DNA of 64,000 nt from Lachnospiraceae bacterium (GTDB lineage: Bacteria > Bacillota > Clostridia > Lachnospirales > Lachnospiraceae). Shown here one piece after another: positions 9,681-17,488 of this stretch (positions are counted from its first letter, which is position 1; the number at the start of each line of letters is the position of its first letter). The stretch lies in NCBI GenBank assembly GCA_902363135.1, contig CABIZF010000003.1:124001-188000 (forward strand), given 5' to 3'. Under the pieces are notes generated by a model that was not told the origin of the DNA, searched no databases, and saw only the letters and a list, made by a program, of their open reading frames with translations. Both the position numbers and the translations under genes were made by a program.

Positions 9681-11150
9681 TTATTTTTCCCACAGGCTTC
9701 CGACCAGAATGGTCATGTCATCTCTGGCACGAAGCTTCTGCAGCAGATAAACCCGCTCCATGAGCCGCTGCGCATACTCTTTCGCATTGACCGTCGCACA
9801 GCAGCGCAGCATTTCCTCCATCCGCCTGTCACGATCCTCTTCCGGAAGCGCCTCCAGTACGCCATCCGTCATCATAATAATCACATCCCCTGCTGCAAGC
9901 TTCCGGTGCGTCCGTGCATAATCCGGCTGTTGCAGAATTCCCGGCGGCATCGCAGCAGGCTGAAGCACCTCGATCTCCTCGCCGTATTTTAAAAAGGTCG
10001 GCGCCGCACCGGATTTCAGAAAATCACAGTCGCCCTCGTACAAATCGACCATACACAGATCGATCGTAGAGTAGCGCTCCTGCGTATTTTGCAGCAGCAT
10101 ACAGGAATGAATCATACGCACCGCTGTCTCCTGCGGAAAACCGGCTTCCAGAAACTGTTCCAACAGCCCGATCACCTTTTCGCTCTCCTGACACGCGCCG
10201 AGCCCGGAGCCCATTCCATCTGCAAGACTCATAACGATTGTCCCGGTATCCTTCTGCAAAAGGGAATAGCTGTCGCCTGAGACGAGCTCCCCCGCCTTTG
10301 TCACTTTCGAAATGCCGCAAAGCATCTGATAGCGAGTCTCCGCGACGAAATGAAAATTTCCGGACACATGACCGATCACTGCAGGACAGTTCCACGCCGG
10401 ACGCAGCTTCTGATGACAGCACTCCGAAAGAAGCTCCGCAATGCTTTTGACCGACACCCTGGTATCCCGCACTGTCTGAAGCGACAGATAAATTTCCGGA
10501 CGATCCTGCCCGGATCGAAATACCCGCAGACCGCACAACCGAAGCCCAAGATATTTCAGTTCAGCCGGCAGCCTGCGCCAGAGACGCTGCTCAAGTACCG
10601 GATCCCCGGTCAGTCCCTTTGCCGCCCGCTTAAGCAGCTCTGCCGTCTGCCGGATCTGCTCACCGGCTGCCATCCTCTGCTCCATCAACCGGTTGTCCAT
10701 CAGAAGCTGCTGACGCGCCTGTCCATAGGCAGACGTCACAGCTCTCAGCACCTGTTCCTGTTTCCTGCAAAACCCAAGTATCTCCTCTAAAGGTTCCTCT
10801 TTTTCTCCCTGCAGTATCAGCCACAGCTCGTACCATGCCTGACAGCAGGAAAAATAGTCCGCCTCCCAGCACTGCTCCTCATTTTTACACCTAGCACAGA
10901 TATCCTGCCGCACCTGTACTACCACCTTGGAAAGCGCCTCATCACCCGGCCGCTCCTTCTGGCATGGCAGTGTTTCAAACAGCCGCGCCAGATTTGTAAA
11001 TGCCTCTGCATACTGTGAAAGCAGCTCCTGTTCCGGAAGCGGATATAATGCTGTGCTGACCCGCCGCTGCCAGCGCTGCTCTTTTTTTGTCTCTCTGGTC
11101 CGAAACCAGTCTTCCCCCGCATGTACTACTGCCGTAAGCACTTCACCCAT
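9681..11150 (-). CDS. spoIIE: SpoIIE-like PP2C phosphatase lacking the membrane domain
   Basis: A 489-aa soluble protein. Residues about 1-260 are helical and match the regulatory part of SpoIIE, with a cysteine cluster (CARCKNEEQCW). Residues about 265-485 are the PP2C-type phosphatase, with SGDSYS, LADGMGSG, MTDGVLE and RDDMTILV as metal-site motifs. In sporulating bacilli SpoIIE dephosphorylates SpoIIAA to activate sigma-F and normally has about ten N-terminal transmembrane helices; none are present here. The start at 11150 has GGGGAGG 7 nt upstream. Its position between divIC and tilS matches B. subtilis, and its promoter is of the spoII type, so the spoIIE assignment is likely. Confidence 0.85.
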   Translation of the reverse strand: MGEVLTAVVHAGEDWFRTRETKKEQRWQRRVSTALYPLPEQELLSQYAEAFTNLARLFETLPCQKERPGDEALSKVVVQVRQDICARCKNEEQCWEADYFSCCQAWYELWLILQGEKEEPLEEILGFCRKQEQVLRAVTSAYGQARQQLLMDNRLMEQRMAAGEQIRQTAELLKRAAKGLTGDPVLEQRLWRRLPAELKYLGLRLCGLRVFRSGQDRPEIYLSLQTVRDTRVSVKSIAELLSECCHQKLRPAWNCPAVIGHVSGNFHFVAETRYQMLCGISKVTKAGELVSGDSYSLLQKDTGTIVMSLADGMGSGLGACQESEKVIGLLEQFLEAGFPQETAVRMIHSCMLLQNTQERYSTIDLCMVDLYEGDCDFLKSGAAPTFLKYGEEIEVLQPAAMPPGILQQPDYARTHRKLAAGDVIIMMTDGVLEALPEEDRDRRMEEMLRCCATVNAKEYAQRLMERVYLLQKLRARDDMTILVGSLWEK

Positions 11151-11190
11151 CACAAAACCTCCCCGTCTGCGCACGTTCCCGCACCTGACG

Positions 11191-11223
11191 ATTATACGCT
11201 TTTGTGACTGCAAAGTCTGTCAA
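11191..11223 (-). promoter_or_regulatory. spoIIE-type promoter with 21-bp spacing and 0A-like box
   Basis: On the minus strand TTGACA (11218-11223) and TATAAT (11191-11196) are separated by 21 bp instead of 17. B. subtilis spoIIE and spoIIG promoters have 21-22 bp spacing and are activated by phosphorylated Spo0A. TGTCAAA on the plus strand at the -35 resembles the 0A box TGTCGAA. Leader length to the start codon is about 34 nt. Confidence 0.7.
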
Positions 11224-11240
11224 AACCGGTCATGCAAACG

Positions 11241-11266
11241 AAAAAGGATACTGCCTTGCAGTATCC
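11241..11266 (-). terminator. Intrinsic terminator after divIC
   Basis: A perfect stem, GGATACTGC paired with GCAGTATCC (11246-11266), is followed on the minus strand by a five-U run. It separates divIC from the separately promoted spoIIE-like gene. Confidence 0.85.
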
Positions 11267-11275
11267 CTTAGATCC

Positions 11276-11581
11276 TCATTTTTCGGCCTTAAATATAATC
11301 TCATCGTCATAGACCAGTCCAAGCTTTTCCCTTGCCATCTTCTCAATAAACTCTGTGGAGTTGACATAATCCTTCAGCTTGTCGATCTCTCCTGAACGCA
11401 GCTCTTCATCCTGCAGCTTCTGCGTCAGCTCCTCCTTCTGCGACTCATAAGAGGCATTTTTCACAGAGATCTGACGGCTCTGGACCATAAACACTACCAG
11501 AAGTACTGCAACCACGCCCGCAATGACGACCATTCCCCGCCGGTTGCCGCGGCTCAATTTTTCCTGGCTTCTCCTTGCCAT
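11276..11581 (-). CDS. divIC: Septum formation initiator DivIC/FtsB family
   Basis: A 101-aa bitopic division protein. A basic cytoplasmic N-terminus precedes a single membrane segment (about residues 16-32, MVVIAGVVAVLLVVFMV). A coiled-coil stretch (about 38-68) and a C-terminal FIEKMAREKLGLVYDDEIIF motif typical of DivIC follow. DivIC works with FtsL and DivIB at the septum. AAAGGAG precedes the start. It lies between yabQ and spoIIE as in B. subtilis. Confidence 0.92.
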   Translation of the reverse strand: MARRSQEKLSRGNRRGMVVIAGVVAVLLVVFMVQSRQISVKNASYESQKEELTQKLQDEELRSGEIDKLKDYVNSTEFIEKMAREKLGLVYDDEIIFKAEK

Positions 11582-11615
11582 GACATCTGACTCCTTTGCA
11601 TTTCCTGCTCCGTTT

Positions 11616-12005
11616 TTACGGTTTCTTTTTTATTGTACCCTTTTTCCTATTGGATTTCAATATGAAAAAACATTTTTTTCGTTTTCTCCGGATATAATTT
11701 GTCATCGCTGTTCCGCCCCGGATCAGCAGAGGGCCCGCAGTCTGCAGATAAAGCAGCGCCCCGCACAGGGTACCAAGCAGCACATAGCCGCGCAGCTCCC
11801 CGTCTGTGCCGTAAAACATCAGCGCAAACAAAAGACAGGCGCCAAACAGCCAGAACAGAAGATCCTCTATCCCGGTTGCTACCGCTCCATGCCGGATCAT
11901 CCGGCGCAGCACCCGTAGGAAATCATAGAAAAAGGAGAGTCCGGCTCCAAGCGCAATGGCGAGAAAAAATACGGTCGTCTCCTGTCGGATCACATCACTC
12001 ATCAT
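11616..12005 (-). CDS. yabQ: Sporulation protein YabQ
   Basis: A 129-aa membrane protein with about four hydrophobic segments (LSFFYDFLRVLRRM, FWLFGACLLFALMFY, LRGYVLLGTLCGALLYL) and a basic C-terminal tail. The pattern matches YabQ, a spore cortex protein in B. subtilis. The first codons overlap the yabP stop (ATGATG), so both are co-translated. Identity rests on hydropathy, the FYDFLRVLRR motif and synteny. Confidence 0.87.
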   Translation of the reverse strand: MMSDVIRQETTVFFLAIALGAGLSFFYDFLRVLRRMIRHGAVATGIEDLLFWLFGACLLFALMFYGTDGELRGYVLLGTLCGALLYLQTAGPLLIRGGTAMTNYIRRKRKKCFFILKSNRKKGTIKKKP

Positions 12006-12280
12006 CGGAACAGCCTTTTGAGTACCGATCCCTTTTTCGCCGGACGGCTCCCCGTGTAGACCATGCTCTCAATGACGCCATCCAGCTCCACCTCACCCTG
12101 CTCCAGAGAAAGCTTCCCGATGTGCAACCCCTTTCCCTTTAAGGTGAGAATCCCCTGATCTGTCTCCAGAATCACCGTCGTCTCGTCAAAGGAGCCCACG
12201 TCAGTCACTCCTGTAATATTTCCCCGTTTTCTGTCCGTCCATACAATTCGATGCTGCAAAGCTTCTTTTCGTTCTTCCAT
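12002..12280 (-). CDS. yabP: Sporulation protein YabP
   Basis: A 92-aa beta-rich protein with the YabP motif pattern: HRIVWTDRKRGNITGV, DVGSFDETTVILET, LTLKGKGLHIGKLSLEQGEV. The start at 12280 is chosen because GGAGG sits 5 nt upstream; an earlier in-frame ATG lacks this. YabP is needed in the mother cell for cortex formation, although its biochemical role is unknown. It sits in the rqcP-yabP-yabQ-divIC order. Confidence 0.9.
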   Translation of the reverse strand: MEERKEALQHRIVWTDRKRGNITGVTDVGSFDETTVILETDQGILTLKGKGLHIGKLSLEQGEVELDGVIESMVYTGSRPAKKGSVLKRLFR

Positions 12281-12329
12281 CCGACCTCCGAGAATCCTGT
12301 GCATTACTGTATTGTATGACGGTGCCGGA

Positions 12330-12569
12330 TCAAATATACCGGTACATCTCTGCAGCAGCCTCTTTTTTCTGTGATTCCTGAATAGAAAGAACCTCCGCCT
12401 TTACATTTCTTGTACCGAACTGAATCTCTATCACATCTCCGACCTTTACATCCGCCGAAGCCTTTGCTGTCTTTCCGTTTACCAATACCCGTCCGGCATC
12501 GCATGCCTCATTGGCCACTGTCCGGCGCTTGATCAACCGGGATACCTTTAAATATTTATCGAGTCTCAT
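12330..12569 (-). CDS. rqcP: S4-domain RNA-binding protein RqcP (YabO/Hsp15 family)
   Basis: A 79-aa protein that is almost entirely an S4 RNA-binding domain: MRLDKYLKVSRLIKRRTVA, the AGRVLVNGK turn and KVGDVIEIQFG. B. subtilis YabO (RqcP) works with RqcH in ribosome-associated quality control, adding alanine tails on stalled 60S-type complexes. AAAGGAG precedes the ATG at 12569, so the shorter start is chosen. It is next to yabP and downstream of hup. Confidence 0.9.
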   Translation of the reverse strand: MRLDKYLKVSRLIKRRTVANEACDAGRVLVNGKTAKASADVKVGDVIEIQFGTRNVKAEVLSIQESQKKEAAAEMYRYI

Positions 12570-12600
12570 CGCTGCTCCTTTCTGTATCAGCAAGCAAGAA

Positions 12601-12626
12601 CCCCCGGAACGTCAGACGTCCGGGGG
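12601..12626 (-). terminator. Terminator after hup
   Basis: A GC-rich stem (CCCCCGGA with TCCGGGGG, extended by ACGTC pairs) is followed on the minus strand by a T-rich tract. It lies 30 nt beyond the hup stop and before rqcP. Confidence 0.85.
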
Positions 12627-12656
12627 CTCATCACATTTGTGCAAAAGTAATCAAAC

Positions 12657-12929
12657 TTAGTTCATCATATCTTTTAAAGCCTTGCCAGCCTTGAACTTCG
12701 GGGTCTTGGAAGCCTTGATCGTCATGGTCTCGCCAGTCTGCGGATTTCTTCCCTCTCTTGCTGCACGCTCGGATGTCTCAAAGGTGCCAAAGCCTACCAG
12801 CTGTACCTTCTCCCCATTCTTCATCTGCTCAGCGACAACATCTGTGAAAGCCTTGAGTGCCTTCTCTGCGTCCTTCTTGGATAATTCTGTTCTCTCTGCA
12901 ATTGCAGCAATCAGTTCTGTCTTATTCAT
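12657..12929 (-). CDS. hup: HU-family DNA-binding protein
   Basis: A 90-aa nucleoid protein. [20 protein letters not shown], the helical [12 protein letters not shown] part, [21 protein letters not shown] and the C-terminal [13 protein letters not shown] are full HU signatures. It binds and bends DNA as a dimer. It has its own consensus promoter and its own terminator, so it is a monocistronic, probably strongly expressed unit inserted between mazG and rqcP. Confidence 0.97.
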   Translation of the reverse strand: MNKTELIAAIAERTELSKKDAEKALKAFTDVVAEQMKNGEKVQLVGFGTFETSERAAREGRNPQTGETMTIKASKTPKFKAGKALKDMMN

Positions 12930-13129
12930 TGTGTAATTCCTCCTCTGAATTTACCTGCAGTCCTCTATTTTCTGCATATAATTTCCGTCTCATGGGCCGG
13001 CTCATCCGATCCACCCGACTGTCAGGCTGCGAATTCTAATTTTAAGCTGGTGTACAATACCATACACCGGATGCGATCGTCCCGTATTCTTAAGGCCGTC
13101 ACATTCAAATACTCTGAGCCCTGCTACTA

Positions 13130-13158
13130 TTTATATAATGGAATATCCCGTTTGTCAA
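13130..13158 (-). promoter_or_regulatory. Sigma-A promoter of hup
   Basis: On the minus strand TTGACA (13153-13158), a 17-bp spacer, and TATAAA (13130-13135). The leader to hup is about 190 nt, with nothing else recognised in it. Confidence 0.85.
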
Positions 13159-13197
13159 GGATTTCCTTCATAAAAGCCTGTAAGCTCCCATTCGCCT

Positions 13198-13668
13198 TTA
13201 ACGTTCGGAAAGATGACAGATAATCTGACCTGCTGCTGCCCGGAATGCAGCCTTTTCTGCCTGCTCCAGCTCTCTGGAGCGCTGCTGCTTTTCCTGCTGC
13301 TTGATCGCTTCCCAGTCCGGCACTTCCGTCCCAGGTGCTCCGAACACATGCGGATGTCTGCGGATCATCTTCTCACTGATCCCTTTTATCACATCCGTAA
13401 TATCAAACAGACCTTTTTCCCTGGCAATCTGTGAGAGCAGCACGACCTGCATCAGCACATCGCCGAGCTCCTCACAGAGATTTTCCGCATTTCCTGTCTG
13501 TGTGTAAAGATCGATCCCGGCCAGTGCCTCCGTCATCTCATTGACCATGCATGGCTTCAGGCTCTCAAAGGTCTGCTCTTTATCCCACGGGCACCCGTTT
13601 TCTCCACGCAGCTTCGCGATAATATCCACAAATGTCTCAAAAGCTTCTTCTTCCTTATGTTCCGACAT
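13198..13668 (-). CDS. mazG: MazG nucleotide pyrophosphohydrolase (single domain)
   Basis: A 156-aa protein. LRGENGCPWDKEQTFESLKPCMVNE... opens a MazG domain, with metal-binding acidic pairs in NEMTEAL and ENLCEELGDVLMQVVLLSQIA and the RRHPHVFG motif. Family members hydrolyse NTPs or dNTPs to NMP and PPi. At 156 aa it holds one MazG domain, whereas E. coli MazG has two. The first acidic motif is NEMTEA rather than the more usual EExxE. It lies 33 nt after the phosphohexomutase gene. Confidence 0.9.
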   Translation of the reverse strand: MSEHKEEEAFETFVDIIAKLRGENGCPWDKEQTFESLKPCMVNEMTEALAGIDLYTQTGNAENLCEELGDVLMQVVLLSQIAREKGLFDITDVIKGISEKMIRRHPHVFGAPGTEVPDWEAIKQQEKQQRSRELEQAEKAAFRAAAGQIICHLSER

Positions 13669-13701
13669 GTTGATTCTCCTTCTGGTACAGAGAGACTGCT
13701 T

Positions 13702-15438
13702 TTACAGCATTTCGTTGATCATTGCAAGTACTTTCTCTCCAAGCGCCGCAGACTTTGCATCCGCATCCTCCAGAGAAGTGCCCTTGATTCCATAGTAGAA
13801 TTTTACCTTCGGCTCGGTACCGGACGGACGCACGCACAGCCATGCAGCATCGGTCAGATCAAAGTACAGCACGTTGGAGGTCGGAAGCCCGGTCGGCTTC
13901 ACCTCTCCGGTCTCCAGATCCCTGATCGTATCCGTCTTGTAATCCCTGAAAGAGGTCACCTTATAATCTCCGATCTGTGCAGGCGGATTCTTCCGCAGGG
14001 TATCCATGATTTCCTGAATCTTCTGCAGGCCTTCGATTCCCTTCAGGCTGACGGACTTGATATCATCCTTATAGTAACCGTAGCGCTCGTACATCTCGAC
14101 CATCGCATCCCATAAAGTCTTACCCTGTGCCTTATAGAAGGCCGCCGCCTCTGCCAGAGCCATGGATGCCACGATCGCATCCTTATCTCTCGCATGCGTT
14201 CCGATCAGACAGCCATAGCTCTCCTCAAACCCGAACAGGTACTCGCCCTTTCCGCTCTGCTCAAAACCAAGGATCTGCTGTCCGATATACTTGAATCCGG
14301 TCAGCACTTCGATCAGCCCTGTACCATAGTATTTCGCAATCGCATCCGCCATATTCGTCGTCACGATCGTTTTGATAAGGTACCCGTCGTCAGGCAGCCC
14401 CTTCAGAGCCTTTGTCTGGCCAATTTCATAATCCGCCAGCAGACAGCCGGACATATTTCCGGTCAGTGTATGATATTCTCCGGTCTTTGCATCCTTTACA
14501 CGTACGCCAAGACGATCGGCATCCGGATCGGTCGCCAGTACAAGATCCGCATCGACCTGCTTTGCCAGCTTCAGTCCGAGTGTAAATGCCTCATCCGCCT
14601 CCGGATTTGGATAGCTGACAGTCGGGAAATCACCGTCCGGAAGCTCCTGCTCCGGAACCACATATACATGCTCAAAGCCCAGCTCCTTTAATACGCGGCG
14701 GACCGGAATATTACCGGTGCCATGCAGCGGCGTATACACAATCTTCAGATTCGCGCTCTCCTGCTTAATCGTCTCCGGATGCAGCACACGGCTCTTTAAG
14801 CAGGCGATAAACGCATCGTCAAGCTTCTCGCCGATCACCTCATAAAGCCCGGCCGCGACCGCCTCCTCCTTGCTCATTGTCTTTGCACAGGTGTAGCCCG
14901 GCACCTTCTTTACCTCATCCATGATTCCGGTGTCGTGCGGCGGTGTGATCTGTGCGCCGTCCTCCCAATATACCTTGTATCCATTATACTCTGGCGGATT
15001 GTGGCTCGCGGTAATATTGATACCTGCGATACAGCCAAGGTGTCTCACGGCAAAGGACAGCTCCGGAGTCGGACGAAGTGATTCAAACACATATGCCTTA
15101 ATCCCATTGCCTGCCAGTGTCAGCGCTGCAAAATCTGCGAATTCCGGAGACATATGTCTGGAATCGTAGGCGATTGCCACACCCTTCTTCTGTCCGCCTG
15201 CACGGACAATATAATTAGCCAGTCCCTGCGTCGCACGCTGTACAACATACTGGTTCATGCGGTTCGTGCCGGCACCGATAATACCGCGCAGTCCGGCTGT
15301 ACCAAACTCAAGCGCCGTATAAAAACGCTCCCGAATCTCTTTATCATCATTCTCAATCGCTTTCAGCTCCGCTCTCGTCCCCTCGTCGAAATACGGATCA
15401 TTCAGCCATTCCTCATATGCTTTTCTATAGTCTTCCAT
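13702..15438 (-). CDS. pgcA: Phosphoglucomutase / phosphomannomutase
   Basis: A 578-aa alpha-D-phosphohexomutase interconverting hexose 1- and 6-phosphates. The catalytic phosphoserine loop is TASHNPPEYNGYKVYW, the metal loop DPDADRLGV, the sugar-binding loop FGFEESYGCL and the phosphate-binding end RPSGTEPKVKFYYG. Length matches B. subtilis PgcA, which supplies glucose 1-phosphate for UDP-glucose. It has an extended -10 promoter upstream and is followed by mazG. Confidence 0.94.
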   Translation of the reverse strand: MEDYRKAYEEWLNDPYFDEGTRAELKAIENDDKEIRERFYTALEFGTAGLRGIIGAGTNRMNQYVVQRATQGLANYIVRAGGQKKGVAIAYDSRHMSPEFADFAALTLAGNGIKAYVFESLRPTPELSFAVRHLGCIAGINITASHNPPEYNGYKVYWEDGAQITPPHDTGIMDEVKKVPGYTCAKTMSKEEAVAAGLYEVIGEKLDDAFIACLKSRVLHPETIKQESANLKIVYTPLHGTGNIPVRRVLKELGFEHVYVVPEQELPDGDFPTVSYPNPEADEAFTLGLKLAKQVDADLVLATDPDADRLGVRVKDAKTGEYHTLTGNMSGCLLADYEIGQTKALKGLPDDGYLIKTIVTTNMADAIAKYYGTGLIEVLTGFKYIGQQILGFEQSGKGEYLFGFEESYGCLIGTHARDKDAIVASMALAEAAAFYKAQGKTLWDAMVEMYERYGYYKDDIKSVSLKGIEGLQKIQEIMDTLRKNPPAQIGDYKVTSFRDYKTDTIRDLETGEVKPTGLPTSNVLYFDLTDAAWLCVRPSGTEPKVKFYYGIKGTSLEDADAKSAALGEKVLAMINEML

Positions 15439-15516
15439 TATTGCCCCTCCTGTATCGTATTATCCGCTCCTGCCCGTATAACCATCATCCGCTGCAAGAG
15501 ACCCGCAGATATGGTA

Positions 15517-15525
15517 ATTATACCA
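15517..15525 (-). promoter_or_regulatory. Extended -10 promoter of the phosphohexomutase gene
   Basis: TGGTATAAT on the minus strand, about 80 nt before the start codon; the -35 region is a T-run without a clear TTGACA. Confidence 0.5.
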
Positions 15526-15598
15526 TGATTCCTCATAAAAAAAAACTATCTTTTGTGAATTTTTATACCATTTTCAGGATAGCTGAAACGTCCATCAG

Positions 15599-15650
15599 CC
15601 ACAGACAGGAGCTGCTTTAGCAGCGGATAGTTCGAAAAGCGGGTCTGTGG
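15599..15650 (+). repeat. Small palindromic repeat, family B copy 1
   Basis: The outer arms CCACAGAC and GTCTGTGG are a perfect inverted repeat. Inside are a GCTGCTTTAGCAGC hairpin and the family core GGATAG-TTCGAA-AGCGGGTCTG. The same core, with arm changes that keep pairing, recurs at 26568-26619 and in a shorter form near 54345-54395. This copy reads on the plus strand, opposite to the other two. Confidence 0.7.
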
Positions 15651-15673
15651 TCTGCGTCCGGAACGTCCCCGCC

Positions 15674-16654
15674 TCACCGCTCCAGCATCCGCACAAACGC
15701 CTCCTGCTTTTCCGCCTGCGCATTAAGTACCTCCAGCTTTTCCAGAAAACGTCCGGATATCCATGCCTTATTTCCTGCATAATAATAATTTGCCAGCTTC
15801 CGGAATTTCTCCGGGTAGCGCATCCGTATGTACAGAAGCCGCCTCTCCTTCGCCGTCATGGGACGTGTCCGCATGTACTGTTCCAGCATCCGCATGCCAA
15901 GCCGCTGGTTCCAGTCGTGTTTCTCAAGAATTTTTCGCATGAATCGGTACAGATCTGTGATCTGACAGTCATACCGGCATTTGGAAAAATCAGTCGTCGC
16001 CATCTCATAACCGCACAACAGCACATGGTGATGGTCATAGTCTCCATGGCAGACGCTGCCTGCACGTTCCGGACGATCCCCATCTCCTCCGCACTCCTCC
16101 AGGCGCCCAAGCGCTTCCTCCGCCTGCGCATAATAAGCAGGAAAGCATTGCAGAAATAAACGTTCAAACGATCCCTTCTGATTGCGCCTGCGGATAAAGG
16201 AACGGATCTTGCGCAGCTCTGCATTTTGTGCCTGCAGGCTCTTTGTAAGCGGCGGCGCGCTGAAGCTCTCAATCAGCTCAGGCTCATCCGGAAGCTGCAT
16301 CAGCTGGTGGATCCGGGCCAAATTCTCCACAGCAGCTAAAATCTCACTCTCACTTGCCGTATCACACTCTCTTCCCACATACCACTCCCGCACCAGATAA
16401 CGGCTGCCATCTCGATCCTCGGAAACCAGCTTTCCCTCCCTGTTTTGCACAATCCGGTCTACCCTCTGATATCCTCCTTCCCGCATCCGTTCCATCACAC
16501 GATTCTGGAACTCTGCTTTATGCTCCGAACAGGTGCAGTCGCACAGCATCCGAAGCCCCTGCGGTGTATCAAACATATAGGATCCTCTGCCACGGCGCAG
16601 CTGCCCGACCTCCAGTTCATACTGTTCCAATACTTTCAGCGCTCTCTCATTCAT
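15674..16654 (-). CDS. CotS-family spore coat / kinase-like protein
   Basis: About 326 aa with the fold signature of the aminoglycoside phosphotransferase/CotS family. CHGDYDHHHVL is the catalytic loop equivalent, and TTDFSKCRYDCQITDLYRFM is the metal-loop region, with DFS in place of DFG. CotS-like proteins are spore coat components of bacilli and clostridia. The start is uncertain: an ATG 12 nt upstream (16666) also has a purine-rich site, but GAGGGAT fits 16654 better. A terminator for the HAD gene lies just upstream. Confidence 0.8.
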   Translation of the reverse strand: MNERALKVLEQYELEVGQLRRGRGSYMFDTPQGLRMLCDCTCSEHKAEFQNRVMERMREGGYQRVDRIVQNREGKLVSEDRDGSRYLVREWYVGRECDTASESEILAAVENLARIHQLMQLPDEPELIESFSAPPLTKSLQAQNAELRKIRSFIRRRNQKGSFERLFLQCFPAYYAQAEEALGRLEECGGDGDRPERAGSVCHGDYDHHHVLLCGYEMATTDFSKCRYDCQITDLYRFMRKILEKHDWNQRLGMRMLEQYMRTRPMTAKERRLLYIRMRYPEKFRKLANYYYAGNKAWISGRFLEKLEVLNAQAEKQEAFVRMLER

Positions 16655-16707
16655 TCGATCCCTCATTTCCCTTCCCTGCTACTCATTACCCGCCTAAATC
16701 GTCAAAA

Positions 16708-16743
16708 CAGGCAGCGACCCGCGTTCTGGCGGATCACTGCCTG
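16708..16743 (-). terminator. Terminator after the HAD phosphatase gene
   Basis: A long stem (CAGGCAGCGACCCGC paired with GCGGATCACTGCCTG, with mismatches) is followed on the minus strand by TTTTG. Confidence 0.8.
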
Positions 16744-16797
16744 CGCTCTCTTTATCTTATGTAGGGAATCAGAAAAATATGTTCTGGAGGAATTCCA

Positions 16798-17442
16798 TTA
16801 CAGACAGGTCAGCAGTGCTTCCGGCGTCGGGCAGATTGTCATTGCCTGCGCCTGCTCCAGCTCCTTGCGGTTTCCATAACCATAAAGTACTCCGACACAT
16901 GCAATACCGTGCTCCTTTGCCCCAAGCACATCATGTTCCCTGTCGCCTACCATGACGATTTGCGATACCGGAATGTCTGCAAGCTCCTCAAGAAGCATCT
17001 GGATCACCTGTCCCTTTCCGGTGATTCGCTCATCTAAGGTAGCACCTGCAATCCGGTCAAAATATCCGGCCAGTCCAAAATGCTCTGCAATCCGTTTTGC
17101 AAACGGCTCCGGCTTGGATGTCGCAATATACAGATGTGCTCCTGCATCCTTTAGCTGCTTTAATACCTCCGGAATACCCTCATAGACGGAATTCTCCTTC
17201 CAGCCCCGGTCTGTAAAATATTCCCGGTACGCTTCGATCGCCTGCATGCCCTGTTCCCGGTCCATTCCATAATATTTATGGAACGAATCCAGCAGCGGCG
17301 GTCCGACAAACGGAAGCAGCTGCTCCCGTGCCGGAGGGACGATTCCCTGCTTTTCCAGTGCATACCGCACAGAATTTACAATTCCATCTGCCGAGTCGGT
17401 CAGTGTTCCGTCAAGATCAAAGAAAATATGCTGATATTTCAT
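16798..17442 (-). CDS. HAD-superfamily hydrolase, phosphoglycolate-phosphatase-like
   Basis: A 214-aa HAD phosphatase. Motif I is FFDLDGTLTDS with the nucleophile Asp at residue 9. The region LYIATSKPEPFAKRIAEHFGL carries the motif II serine and motif III lysine, and VMVGDREHDVLGAKEHGI is motif IV. The alpha-helical cap resembles PGP/PpaX/Gph-type enzymes. The substrate cannot be told from sequence. AGAGGAG precedes the ATG at 17442 and overlaps an earlier ATG, so the later start is used. It follows the ABC exporter pair by about 46 nt and may be the last gene of that transcript. Confidence 0.9.
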   Translation of the reverse strand: MKYQHIFFDLDGTLTDSADGIVNSVRYALEKQGIVPPAREQLLPFVGPPLLDSFHKYYGMDREQGMQAIEAYREYFTDRGWKENSVYEGIPEVLKQLKDAGAHLYIATSKPEPFAKRIAEHFGLAGYFDRIAGATLDERITGKGQVIQMLLEELADIPVSQIVMVGDREHDVLGAKEHGIACVGVLYGYGNRKELEQAQAMTICPTPEALLTCL

Positions 17443-17488
17443 AATTGCTCCTCTCATTCTTTGTAAGGTGCATATTCACGGACGCAAG

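Noticed and set aside
13040..13130. Possible RNA gene in the hup leader
   Set aside because: No tRNA-like or known RNA fold could be drawn by eye; treated as an untranslated leader.
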